DNA of 23,196 bases, from the NCBI GenBank assembly GCA_964575185.1, contig CAZNPW010000044.1, forward strand, positions 1 through 23,196. The letters run 5' to 3'. Within the stretch, counting starts at the first letter, position 1; the number at the start of each line of letters is the position of its first letter. Origin of the DNA: CAZNPW01 sp964575185 (lineage in GTDB: Bacteria; Pseudomonadota; Alphaproteobacteria; Rhodobacterales; Rhodobacteraceae). The notes under the pieces were generated by a model. The model did no database searches. It was not told where the DNA came from and worked only from the letters and a program-made list of their open reading frames with translations. Below are positions 1-8,149 of the stretch, one piece after another. The translations under genes were made by a program, and so were the position numbers.

Positions 1-3000
1 CCGATCGCAGACCTTCCGCGGCAGCTAAGTCCCTTTCAAGAACAGCAACGTCTGTCTTTAGGCCCCGCCAAGGAGTTCCAGCGGGAAGCCCATCCTCAAG
101 CTGCGTGAGCTGTTCCTGAAGCGTTTTCAAGTCGGCGAGTGCTTCGAGATCTCGTTCCGGTTCAGGGACCTGTGTCGCGGTCAAGCCGAAGGCATCCCAA
201 ATTGCAGTTCGGAGCTTTTTGACGGCCCCTCCTTTGAAGAGGAAACTTTTTCCTCCTGCTTCCACGCGTTCTGCAATCCACCTCTGAAGCGGCTGAACAG
301 CAATTTTTTCTTCGGCGTATGCGACGGACAGTGAGCCGCGCCTTTGTCGATAAGCGGCAAGCGCTGGAATCAAGGTCCGAAGCTTTGCAAGCGTTTCTCT
401 CGTCTCGGCTGTCAGGGCGAAGCCAAGGTTGGCACGTTCGCAATCCGGCAGCAGTCCAACGAGACACGACAAAGCCCGCGCTTCCCCCAGTGTCGCCGTC
501 CATTCATCAAGCCCGAGCTGTCCGATGAGATCAATCCGCGCCGATAGCAGATCCTGTGATGCACCGCCGAGCCTGCGCGCAGAAGCAATCAGTTTTGACT
601 GCCATGCGAAAGACCACTCCCCATGAAGGACTGCGGGGAAGGCATCCATGTCCTCGAGTTCAAGCTGACTGAAGCGCTGGCCTAAGCGCCTGGCCACTTC
701 ACATAGGTCTGCAAATGCTTCAGCGTCCGGCGCAAGGCCGACCGGTCCCTGATTCTTGGGCCAGTCCAGCTCTACCCGATGCAGGTCGCCGTAGCGCAGG
801 CTGCGACCAATCGCATCCCTTGGGCTGATTCCTGCAGGGCCGGGTTGGTGCAACGCATCAACCAGTCCGTTCAATCGTCCACGCAAATCGGCGAGACGGG
901 TTGCCGTCTTGTTCCACTCAGCCGGGCTGTGCTCGCCGCGTCGCTTCCAAGCCGCATCCAGCTGATCAAGTACGGCCCGTTTATTTGCCTTGCTCGAATG
1001 AAGCTCCAAACAGAAATCGCCGAGGCCAGCAGCAACCAAGCGCTTATAGACAACTTCAAGCGCGGCCATCTTTTCCGAGACAAAGAGGACTTTGCGCCCC
1101 AGAGCGATATTATGGGCAATGATGTTGCCAATCGTCTCGGACTTTCCAGTGCCTGGCGGACCTTCGAGCACGAAATCGCCATCAAGGCCGGATGCGTGAA
1201 TTGCAACAATCTGGCTGGAATCTGCATTCAGCGGTGCAGAGATTGAAGAACCCTCGACCTTTCGATCAATTTCCTTTGGGTCAAGAAACTTGGTCCCGCT
1301 TGGGTAGGGGTCTCGTGGTGTTTCAATGAGATGACGAACAAACGGCGTTCCCTTTAGTGTCTCAGTCCGATCCGTCAGGTCTTTCCACATCAAATACTTT
1401 GCAAAGGAAAAGGTGCTGAGGAAGACTTCTTCGACAACCTCAAACCCGGAGACGTCCTTTACCTTGTGCCGAACATGGCTCCAAATGCCGCGAACATCGA
1501 CACCGCTGCGGTCTTTCGGTAATTCGCCTGACAACTCGGAAAGGTTGATGCCGAAATCCTGGCGAAGCATCTGCAAAAGGGTAAGGTTGAAGACAGTGTC
1601 GTCATCGTGGCGCAGAATATAGGGCTTTGACCTTGCGCTGGCGCGGTCGAGGCGCACCGGCATCAGGATCATCGGCGCGCCGTACCTGGTCTTGTCGCCA
1701 GATGGGGTCCAGCGCAGCATACCAAGTGCAAGAAACAGCGTGTTGCTGCCGCCTTCTTCGAGATCCGCCTTTGCCTTGCGGTAGAGCTCGATTGTACCCT
1801 TCTCGAGCTGTTTTTCATCTGTGTTGGCGACGATCTCTCCGCGCTCCATTGCGTCGCGAGCGAAGTTCACGGACCAGTCATCACCGGTTCGGAGACGAAA
1901 GAGTGCCTCGTCGGCTTGCGAAGCCGCATCACGACGTGCAGGCGGCGCTGTGATACGGATCCGCTTTCCTTCAGCGATCTTGTCTTCCAATGCAGATGGG
2001 TCAGGACAGAAGATCGGAATCGCCGAAGCAGAAGGTTTCAGGTTCAACAGGCGATTGCGCTTGGAAAGGTCCAGCAGGCTGCGACGCCAGATGGCCAGGC
2101 GTTCCTCTGGTGTTCTTTCTGCTTCGTCCAACTCCACCGGCGGATCGAAGACGGGCAAATCAGGCGGTACGTCCAACGGCGGCGCTGCGCCACGTGGTTG
2201 CACTACGCCAGTATGCGTATCGGTCGTGCCTGCAAGTGAGGATAGTGGTTGAATTCCCCGCCGCCGCGCCTGACGAACATCAACGGCATAGACGAACTGC
2301 GCATCGTTCTCTTCGGCCAGTTGACGTTCCGCCTCGGCGATAGCCTTTGTGAAGGGGATAGGGTGGCCAGTCGTGGCCAGTGTCGTTTCGAAAATCACCA
2401 ATTCCTTCATGGCGATAGCTTTTCTGACGATGATCGGATCATCAACTGTCAGGGTCGGAAAGTACTGAGGCTGCAACCAGGCACCCGCCAGCGCATGCTC
2501 CTTTGTAAAAACAACCACCGGGTGCAGTCCTGCCTGCTCGAACGCCGCAGCAAACAGAAGTGCTGTGTCAAGACATGTCGAAAGCCCTATCTTCTCGATC
2601 TCGGAAGGCAATCGGATCTTCTGGCCGGTGGTTTCGAAGCTGGCGGGCGGTACGGCATAGGTGATGGCGCGTGCCGAGACTGCTGCCCAGACGCCGGACA
2701 TCACCTCCCAGACACGTTCCCTCGACTTTTTCTGGTAACCGTCGATCGAGCCGTCCCTGCCACTGCTGGTCAGAATGACGGAGCTTTCCTTCAACAGATG
2801 CTGAATGGTGCCATCGTTTGGCGTCACAAAGGCTGCCAGCAGTTCCGGCATGAAGCGGGAACCGCCCCATTCGTTTCGCGCCAAGGCTTCGACGATCATG
2901 TGCTCTTCAGCCAGCACCAACTCTCCTTGGCGCAGCGTGAACGTAACGTCAGACCGCAGCCTGTCCGTCAGTTTGTCGAGCAGCCCACCTGCGAGCGGCA

Positions 3001-3277
3001 CACGGACGTCCTTAGGCCGGAGCTGAGACTTGCCGGCGATACGGTCAATCGTCCAAATGCGTTCGCCAAGGATTGCCGGGTCCGACCTAACCGTGAGGGT
3101 CAGGCCCTCCAGGTCGCCGTCAGAGGTGTTCTCGACGGCAAGGTCCAGGATCGTCGGAACGTCGTTCTGATGAGATGCGAATGTGATTTTGGGGGCCAAG
3201 GTTACCCTGACCACGGCTGAGGGGGCAGAGCCAACGCTCGTTGCGTCGTCCTGCAGCTCGTTCGATGCGTCTGTCAC
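1..3277 (-). CDS. DUF4011-type SF1 helicase-like protein, 3' end outside window
   Basis: The minus-strand frame is open from the window edge to 3478 with no stop. I place the start at GTG 3277-3275 because GAGG lies six bases upstream and translation then begins MTDASNELQD. About 1,092 codons are visible. The first 200 residues hold beta-rich text. Residues around 235-261 (STCLDTALLF, then EHALAGAW) look transglutaminase-like, with Cys235 and His261 as possible catalytic residues. Residues 397-412 (WRRSLLDLSKRNRLLN) are the DUF4011 hallmark. Residues 705-714 (GPPGTGKSET) are a Walker A motif, followed by VLFVSEKMAALEVVYKRL as in this helicase family. The later helicase motifs and any C-terminal nuclease (DUF559/DUF3320 in relatives) would lie beyond position 1. 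Family members are often found in defence islands. Its role here is inferred. The family call is confident; the exact start is not. Confidence 0.88.
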   Translation of the reverse strand, partial: MTDASNELQDDATSVGSAPSAVVRVTLAPKITFASHQNDVPTILDLAVENTSDGDLEGLTLTVRSDPAILGERIWTIDRIAGKSQLRPKDVRVPLAGGLLDKLTDRLRSDVTFTLRQGELVLAEEHMIVEALARNEWGGSRFMPELLAAFVTPNDGTIQHLLKESSVILTSSGRDGSIDGYQKKSRERVWEVMSGVWAAVSARAITYAVPPASFETTGQKIRLPSEIEKIGLSTCLDTALLFAAAFEQAGLHPVVVFTKEHALAGAWLQPQYFPTLTVDDPIIVRKAIAMKELVIFETTLATTGHPIPFTKAIAEAERQLAEENDAQFVYAVDVRQARRRGIQPLSSLAGTTDTHTGVVQPRGAAPPLDVPPDLPVFDPPVELDEAERTPEERLAIWRRSLLDLSKRNRLLNLKPSASAIPIFCPDPSALEDKIAEGKRIRITAPPARRDAASQADEALFRLRTGDDWSVNFARDAMERGEIVANTDEKQLEKGTIELYRKAKADLEEGGSNTLFLALGMLRWTPSGDKTRYGAPMILMPVRLDRASARSKPYILRHDDDTVFNLTLLQMLRQDFGINLSELSGELPKDRSGVDVRGIWSHVRHKVKDVSGFEVVEEVFLSTFSFAKYLMWKDLTDRTETLKGTPFVRHLIETPRDPYPSGTKFLDPKEIDRKVEGSSISAPLNADSSQIVAIHASGLDGDFVLEGPPGTGKSETIGNIIAHNIALGRKVLFVSEKMAALEVVYKRLVAAGLGDFCLELHSSKANKRAVLDQLDAAWKRRGEHSPAEWNKTATRLADLRGRLNGLVDALHQPGPAGISPRDAIGRSLRYGDLHRVELDWPKNQGPVGLAPDAEAFADLCEVARRLGQRFSQLELEDMDAFPAVLHGEWSFAWQSKLIASARRLGGASQDLLSARIDLIGQLGLDEWTATLGEARALSCLVGLLPDCERANLGFALTAETRETLAKLRTLIPALAAYRQRRGSLSVAYAEEKIAVQPLQRWIAERVEAGGKSFLFKGGAVKKLRTAIWDAFGLTATQVPEPERDLEALADLKTLQEQLTQLEDGLPAGTPWRGLKTDVAVLERDLAAAEGLRS

Positions 3278-3283
3278 GATAAG

Positions 3284-3287
3284 CCTC
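3284..3287 (-). promoter_or_regulatory. Ribosome binding site deciding the DUF4011 gene start
   Basis: GAGG on the minus strand sits six bases before GTG 3277. The frame stays open for 67 codons upstream to the stop of the preceding gene and contains other GTG/TTG codons (for example GTG at 3313), but none of those has a comparable ribosome site. The start is therefore a reasoned choice, not a certainty. Confidence 0.45.
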
Positions 3288-3776
3288 GCCCACAACAGTT
3301 TCTGTCGCCCCACACGTGCATCATAGGTGACAAGTGACGTTTTCCTCAACCTCAAGTTTTCAAGGACATAAACGTAGTCGGGCAGTTGGGACTCAGCGAA
3401 TGCTGAGCGCTGCCGGGCCGTCCCTTCTCCTTCGTTCAGAGAATAGCCCCACTTTGAGATAGCCGTGGCGCTTTTGGGTCAGTAGCCCCAGCCAGACGCG
3501 GGCATTGGATCGCCCTCCGGGTCATGCAGGTCATCCACCTGAGGAAACAAATCGTTCGTTCCAGCGAAGGACTGGGCGGCTTCGATTCCGGTTTGTCGAT
3601 CAATATCGGCAAGACGACGACCAACCCAAGTTATCATCCGCCCAAGATCGCTTTCCTCTGTGGGATTGGTCTCAGGCGGAAGGCTTGCCAGCCAATCTCG
3701 GATATCTCGAGCCTCACGCCGCAGGTCAATAATGTGCTGGAGGTGGGCCAAGCGTTTCTCCTCGCGCTCTTTCCTA

Positions 3777-3788
3777 GGGTCACGACCC
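3777..3788 (+). repeat. Left terminal inverted repeat of the IS427-type element
   Basis: GGGTCACGACCC, preceded by the duplicated TA at 3775-3776. It pairs with the right end at 4603-4614 with two mismatches. Confidence 0.85.
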
Positions 3789-3846
3789 GTAAATTCGCTT
3801 GAGCGACGGCTCGCGGCGTGATTCAAGCTTCCCGAAGTGGGGAGGC

Positions 3847-4604
3847 ATGAGCAATCTTTTCTGGTTGACGGAAGCGCAGCTTGATCGGCTGAGGCCGTTC
3901 TTCCCGAAGTCGCGCGGCAGGCCCAGGGTCGATGACCGGCGGGTTCTGAGCGGGATAATTCACATACAGCGCAATGGGTTGATGTGGAAGGACGCGCCAA
4001 AGGGCTATGGTCCGCCGAAGACGCTCTACAATCGCTGGAAGCGCTGGAGCCGAATGGGTGTGTTCGCGCGGGTCATGACGGAACTGGCGGTGCCCGCGCA
4101 GGACACCGGGGTCGTGATGATCGACGCGACGCATCTGAAAGCGCACCGCACCGCGTCGAGCCTTGCCGCGCAAAAGGGGGGCGCGGACGGCTGATCGGGC
4201 GGACGAAGGGCGGGCTGAACTCCAAGCTGCATGTCCTGGCCGACGCGAAGGGCCGCCCGATCCGGATGTTCCTGTCGGCGCGTCAGACCTCGGACTACAT
4301 CGGCGCGCGGGCGCTCCTGCCCTTTATCCCGCCCGCCGGGACGCTGCTCGCGGACCGGGGCTACGATGCCGACTGGTTCCGCAACGGACTGACCGACATG
4401 GGGATTTCGCCGTGCATTCCGTCCCGCATCGGCCGCAAGGACCCGATCCCGCACGACGCGAACCTCTATCGCCAGCGCCATCGGATCGAAAACATGTTCG
4501 CACGCATCAAGGACTGGCGCAGGATCGCCACCCGTTACGACCGATGCCCGATCCTGTTCCTCTCCGCTTGCGCCCTTGCCGCAACCGTCATGTATTGGTT
4601 GTGA
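3847..4604 (+). CDS. IS5-family transposase made by -1 frameshifting
   Basis: The first frame begins at ATG 3847 (MSNLFWLTEAQLDRLRPFFP) and ends at TGA 4192-4194. It has the N-terminal IS5/DUF4096-type domain and the first catalytic Asp in VMIDATHLKAH. The second frame, shifted by -1, runs to TGA 4602-4604 with the second Asp in LLADRGYDADW and the Glu in RHRIENMFARIKDW. The overlap contains A4G6 at 4172-4181, a typical slippery run, so the fused product of about 252 residues is expected from ribosomal frameshifting rather than from a mutation. The final stop codon lies partly within the right inverted repeat. It acts as a DDE transposase on the element's own ends. Confidence 0.9.
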
Positions 4605-4614
4605 GTCCTGACCC
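4603..4614 (-). repeat. Right terminal inverted repeat of the IS427-type element
   Basis: Reads GGGTCAGGACTC on the minus strand and is followed by the second TA copy at 4615-4616. The last two bases of the transposase stop codon fall inside it. Confidence 0.85.
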
Positions 4615-5161
4615 TAGCGTGAGCAAGTTTCCGTCGGCGCTGCAGTTCTTGCCATTTCCGTTCGCGATCTTCACGTTCTTCACGGCGCACGCGGATGAAT
4701 TCAAGGACCAGTTCGATCCCGGCGACGATGTCCGGCACCAGGCGCTCGATCCGCTGAATCTTTCCGTCACCCCAAGTTTTCCGCAAACCATCTGCCCAAA
4801 CATCTATCGAAAAGACCAGTTCGCCAGTCCACTCGGTGACATACTCCGGCCACGGAGGGCTGTACCCAAAAGGCGAGCTGTCCCAGTCGTTTCGCCGCCA
4901 TGATCGCGCCTGCTTTTCTTTGCGCCGTTCTTCCCGGGCAATTTCTTCGGGGGATGGAATATACTTCACCCGCTTCGTCCGCTCGAGCAGAGTGAAGTTC
5001 ACAGCGTCCGTGCCGCGCTTCAGGGACATTTTGTCGCCCTCAGGTATCAGAGTAAGGCCGCTTCCTTCCCCTATCCAGCGCCACCGTTCCAGCGTCCTCG
5101 GGCTGATTTTGCAGCGTGCTGCCAGCTCTGTATGGTTCAAACAAGTTTCACGCATCTTCGA

Positions 5162-5167
5162 CTCCTT
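5162..5167 (-). promoter_or_regulatory. Ribosome binding site of the HTH gene
   Basis: AAGGAG lies six bases upstream of ATG 5155. This makes that codon a better start than the in-frame ATG at 5182, which has no such site. Confidence 0.6.
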
Positions 5168-5401
5168 TCGCGCGCCCCACATGCGCGCAGAGGAACGAAG
5201 GCGTCAGAGAAAATGATATACAAGTCATATAGTTACCAGTCATCTTGTCGGTTCTGCCTGTTCGGCCGGGCCCAGAGAAGGTTCGACCGCAGTCCCGTTC
5301 CCTCCGCCACTTGCCATTGAAATTTAATTTTTTCGCCAGGATCTTCGGCTACCCATCAATGCACCCATCATCTTTCGGATGGCTGCCCAATGATCGCGCC
5401 C
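5168..5401. other. Intergenic region with AT-rich patches upstream of the HTH gene
   Basis: No coding region is supported. An AT-rich patch at about 5213-5235 (TGATATACAAGTCATATAG on the plus strand) lies 55-80 bases upstream of the HTH gene start and is the likeliest promoter or operator zone for that minus-strand gene. I could not assign convincing -35 and -10 boxes. A second A/T run at about 5318-5332 lies past the end of the HsdR remnant. Confidence 0.35.
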
Positions 5402-5990
5402 TCAGGCGGCAAGTGCGGCATCCTTCATCAGCGGCTCGGCCTGTAGCATAACATCCTTAACGGCGGCGTCCGCGAGGTCAGGGGGGGTAGCCGTATCTGT
5501 TCAGGAGACGCTTGATCAGGGTGCGCAGGCGTGCCCGGGTAGTCTCTCGGTGGGTCCAGTCTACGGTTGCCCCGGCGCGCAGGGTCTTGACCAGTTCACC
5601 CGCGATCAGGGTCAGGTTCTTGTCGGCGAGGACATCCCGCGCGTTCTGGTTCTGCGCAAGGGTTTCGTAGAAAGCGATCTCGGCGGGGCTGAGGCCCGCG
5701 TCCTCACCGCGCTGGCGGGCCGCCTAGAGGTCCTTGGCGAGGTCGATCAGGGTCTGCAGCACCTCGACTGTGCTGATGGCGTTCGCGTGGTAGCGCGCCA
5801 TGGCTTCCTCCCAGCCGGTCCGAGAATCGCCGCGTCTCGACGATGTTCGATCGGCTTCGCGCGCGTAGTTCGTCGTTCAGAAGCTTCTTCAGCGCTTCGA
5901 CGGCGAGGTGCTTGCGCTCCATCTGGGCGAGTTCGGCGAGGAAGGCGTCGGACAGGATCGAGACGTTGGGCGAGGCGAGGCCGCCGACCG
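5402..5990 (-). pseudogene. hsdR: Decayed C-terminal end of type I restriction subunit HsdR
   Basis: Read across frames, the minus strand gives the DUF3387-type C-terminus of HsdR: ILSDAFLAELAQMERKHLAV, KLLNDELRARSRSNIVETRR, AISTVEVLQTLIDLAKDL, then RYGYPP and DVMLQAEPLMKD, ending at TGA 5404-5402. Three lesions break it. One extra base lies in the run at 5810-5812, shifting RFSDRL out of EEAMARYH. An in-frame TAG lies at 5726-5724. One extra base lies in the seven-G run at 5481-5487, which puts a TGA after GYPP. The helicase and nuclease parts are gone and no hsdM or hsdS is in the window, so it cannot work. It is joined directly to an integrase fragment at its 5' side. Confidence 0.8.
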
Positions 5991-6000
5991 CGAGGCTGAC

Positions 6001-6285
6001 CATCTTCGAGACCACTTCGAGGCAGCGGTTCGCCTGATAGGGGATGTGGCGGAGGTCGTGGTGGAACTTCGCCACGTCCGCCCGGGGGATGCCCGTGACC
6101 GTCAGCTGCCCGAGCGCGGGCAAGATGACGCATTCGGGGTTCCGGCGATGTTCCTTGGCCGTGCTCGCCTTCACGCGGATCGCGATGTGCTCCTTGTCGA
6201 ACCGCTCCGCCAGCTCCTTCACCGTGATCGCCTTGCGCCCCGCGTCCCGCTCGGCGGCGGGGTCTGCGCCGTTTCTTCGCTGGTT
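6001..6285 (-). pseudogene. N-terminal fragment of a phage-type tyrosine integrase
   Basis: The minus-strand text DPAAERDAGRKAITVKELAE, then RADVAKFHHDLRHIPYQANR and CLEVVSKM, matches the region leading into and including the SAM-like core-binding domain of alphaproteobacterial island integrases (the usual sequence continues SKMFNLAE). The homology stops at SKM (6001-6003) and runs straight into HsdR sequence in the same frame. The catalytic domain with its R-H-R-Y residues is absent. The extreme N-terminus is also missing or unrecognisable beyond about 6285. It is a relic of the enzyme that probably moved this island. Confidence 0.72.
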
Positions 6286-6486
6286 CTCTCGAAGTTCCAC
6301 AGTGCTGAAGCGCGGGCAACAGTCAACGAACACATTGAAATAGCGTAGAGAAATGAAATGCTTCGCGTTTCCGCGCAAGGCGTTTCGGCGCGATGGTGCG
6401 GGAAATCGACGAGCCGTGCGAATCAGAACGTAGGTTCCGGACCCCGTGGACCGCTGTTAGGCTGGGGAAAAGAAACTGGCGATCCG

Positions 6487-7926
6487 ATGGCGTCCAAGAC
6501 CACCCTCAATGCGAAGAACCTCGAAGCGCTCGGCGCCGAGCGCCTGGCGCAACTGCTGATCGAGGTCAGCACCGGGAGCGCGGCGGCCAAGCGCAAGCTG
6601 CGGATGGCACTGGCGGGGGCCCAGAGCCCGAGGGAGGCAGCGCGGGAGATCACCAAGCGGCTGACCAGCATCGCCCGCGCCCACAGCTTCATCACCTGGA
6701 AGAACCGCAAGGCGCTGGTCACCGATCTCGAAACCCAGCGGCGCGCCATCGTCGAGCAGATCGCGCCCGCCGATCCGGACGAGGCGCTGGCGCTCATGTG
6801 GCGGTTCATGGCGCTCGCCACGCCGGTGTTCGAGCGCTGCGACGACTCCAGCGGCACCGTCATCGGCATCTTCCACCAGGCCTGCGCCGATCTGGGCCAG
6901 CTCGCCGCAAAGGTCCGACCGGTCCCGCAGGCGCTCGCCGGCACTGTCCTCGATGCGGTGCAGGACAACGGCTATGGCCAGTATGATGGCCTGATCGGCA
7001 GCATGGCCCCGGCGCTCGGCGACGAGGGCCTGACGGCCCTGAAATCGATGGCCGAGGACCTCGGTCGCTCGCCCGTGCCGGTGCCGCCGAAGGACCAATG
7101 GAAGGCGGTGGGCTGGGGCCCGGGCGGCACCACCTACGAGCACGAGATGTGGGCGCGCGAGCGCACGAGCACGGTCACCATGGCGCTCAAGGACATCGCC
7201 GACGCGCAGGGCGACGTCGACGGCTTCATCGCCCAGTACGATCCGAAGACCCGCAAGGTGCCGCAGATCGCGGCGGAGATCGCGCAGCGCCTGCTGGCGG
7301 CCGGCAGGGCGGGCGAGGCGCTGGGGTTGCTCGAGCGCGCGGAGCTCGGCGACGGCTTGCGGGTTCCGCTGGCGTGGCAGGACATTCGCCTGCAGACGCT
7401 GGAGGCGCTGGGTCGCGGCGAGGAGGCGCAGGCGTTCCGGTGGGACTGCTTCGAGCGCACGCTTTCCGACAGCTACCTGCGGGCCTATCTCGAGCGGCTG
7501 CCCGACTTCGACGACATCGAGGCCGAGGAGCGGGCGATGGCGCACGCCATGGCCTATCCGAGCCTTCTTCACGCCCTGCAGTTCTTCCTCGACTGGCCGG
7601 CTCTGGATCGCGCCGCCGACCTCCTGGTGGCCAGGCACGACGAGATTGACGGGGATCACTACGAGTATCTCGCCCCTGCGGCGGAGGCCCTGTCAGAGCG
7701 TCATCCCCTGGCCGCGACGCTGGTGCTCCGCGCGATGATCGACTTCACGCTCACCAGGTCGCGGGCGAAGCGGTATCGCTATGCCGCCGAGCACCTGGTC
7801 TCCTGCGCCCGGCTCGCGCAGGACATCCCGGACTTCGGGGCGTTCGAGACGCACGACGCGTATGTCGCCCGGCTGAAGGAGGACCACGGCAGGAAGTTCG
7901 GCTTCTGGTCGCTCATCGCCGCCTGA
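6487..7926 (+). CDS. DUF6880 family protein
   Basis: A complete 479-residue protein starting MASKTTLNAKNLEALGAERL. I chose ATG 6487 over the upstream in-frame ATG 6358 because the family-like text begins there. The ribosome site is weak (purine-rich GGGGAAAAGAAA further upstream). It is mostly alpha-helical with Ala/Leu-rich repeats resembling tetratricopeptide-like scaffolds (for example AAEIAQRLLAAGRAGEALGL). There is no signal peptide or membrane segment, so it is probably cytosolic. No catalytic motif is recognised. The family is widespread in Proteobacteria and uncharacterised as far as I know. The open frame is undamaged although it sits between restriction/integrase wreckage and an IS relic. 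DUF6880 assignment is from recall of similar proteins. Confidence 0.82.
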   Translation: MASKTTLNAKNLEALGAERLAQLLIEVSTGSAAAKRKLRMALAGAQSPREAAREITKRLTSIARAHSFITWKNRKALVTDLETQRRAIVEQIAPADPDEALALMWRFMALATPVFERCDDSSGTVIGIFHQACADLGQLAAKVRPVPQALAGTVLDAVQDNGYGQYDGLIGSMAPALGDEGLTALKSMAEDLGRSPVPVPPKDQWKAVGWGPGGTTYEHEMWARERTSTVTMALKDIADAQGDVDGFIAQYDPKTRKVPQIAAEIAQRLLAAGRAGEALGLLERAELGDGLRVPLAWQDIRLQTLEALGRGEEAQAFRWDCFERTLSDSYLRAYLERLPDFDDIEAEERAMAHAMAYPSLLHALQFFLDWPALDRAADLLVARHDEIDGDHYEYLAPAAEALSERHPLAATLVLRAMIDFTLTRSRAKRYRYAAEHLVSCARLAQDIPDFGAFETHDAYVARLKEDHGRKFGFWSLIAA

Positions 7927-8149
7927 TGGTCGTGCTACCGAAAAATCAGGTCTCGGCCCGTTGGAAGCATTGTGGAAGCACGAGGCTGAAAAACGCTGCG
8001 CAATCCCAACAGATCGTGCGAAGCGGAGCCTCGCCCGCGGGATCGGCAAGTGTCTAAAACTGCGCAAGAACTCGCGGTTCCGAGTGATTGTTCATGGTTC
8101 GTTCGACACGACCGCCGGGGCAACGAAGAGTTCGCGGGTGCAATGGCGG
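7927..8149. other. Non-coding stretch after the DUF6880 gene
   Basis: I see no supported gene, RNA or repeat. Open frames on both strands here are short and have no recognisable protein. It may include further eroded orfB sequence of the neighbouring IS3 relic, but I could not match it. Confidence 0.4.

Larger units (their letters stand above)
3777..4614 (+). mobile_element. IS5-family (IS427-type) insertion sequence, complete
   Basis: An 838-bp element bounded by imperfect terminal inverted repeats (GGGTCACGACCC at the left, complement of GGGTCAGGACTC at the right, 10 of 12 matching). It is flanked on both sides by TA (3775-3776 and 4615-4616). The empty site reads CCTAGC, so the target was CTAG with TA duplicated, as known for IS427-type elements. 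The transposase is encoded in two overlapping frames. Both ends, the target duplication and the coding frames are intact, so the insertion looks recent. It interrupts the HTH gene on the opposite strand. Confidence 0.92.
3479..5155 (-). pseudogene. HTH/coiled-coil protein gene split by an IS427-type insertion
   Basis: Two minus-strand pieces, 5155-4615 and 3774-3479, join in the same frame once the IS (3777-4614) and one TA copy are removed, giving a 278-residue protein. The start ATG 5155 follows AAGGAG by six bases. The N-terminus (LNHTELAARCKISPRTLERW) is a MerR/excisionase-like helix-turn-helix. The middle carries a conserved-looking stretch ending in KTWGDGKIQRIERLVP, then a charged Arg/Glu/Lys helix likely to be a coiled coil, which is where the IS landed. 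The acidic C-terminus ends in ASGWGY. The stop is about 200 bases before the DUF4011 gene on the same strand, so the two probably formed one transcription unit. As it stands the protein is truncated after about 180 native residues and would run on into IS-encoded text to a stop at 4535. Role unknown; a DNA-binding regulator or accessory factor of the helicase is plausible. Confidence 0.8.

Noticed and set aside
2249..3220. A 323-codon plus-strand open frame
   Set aside because: It is codon-aligned antisense to the DUF4011 gene, whose minus-strand translation carries clear family motifs; the plus-strand text resembles nothing.
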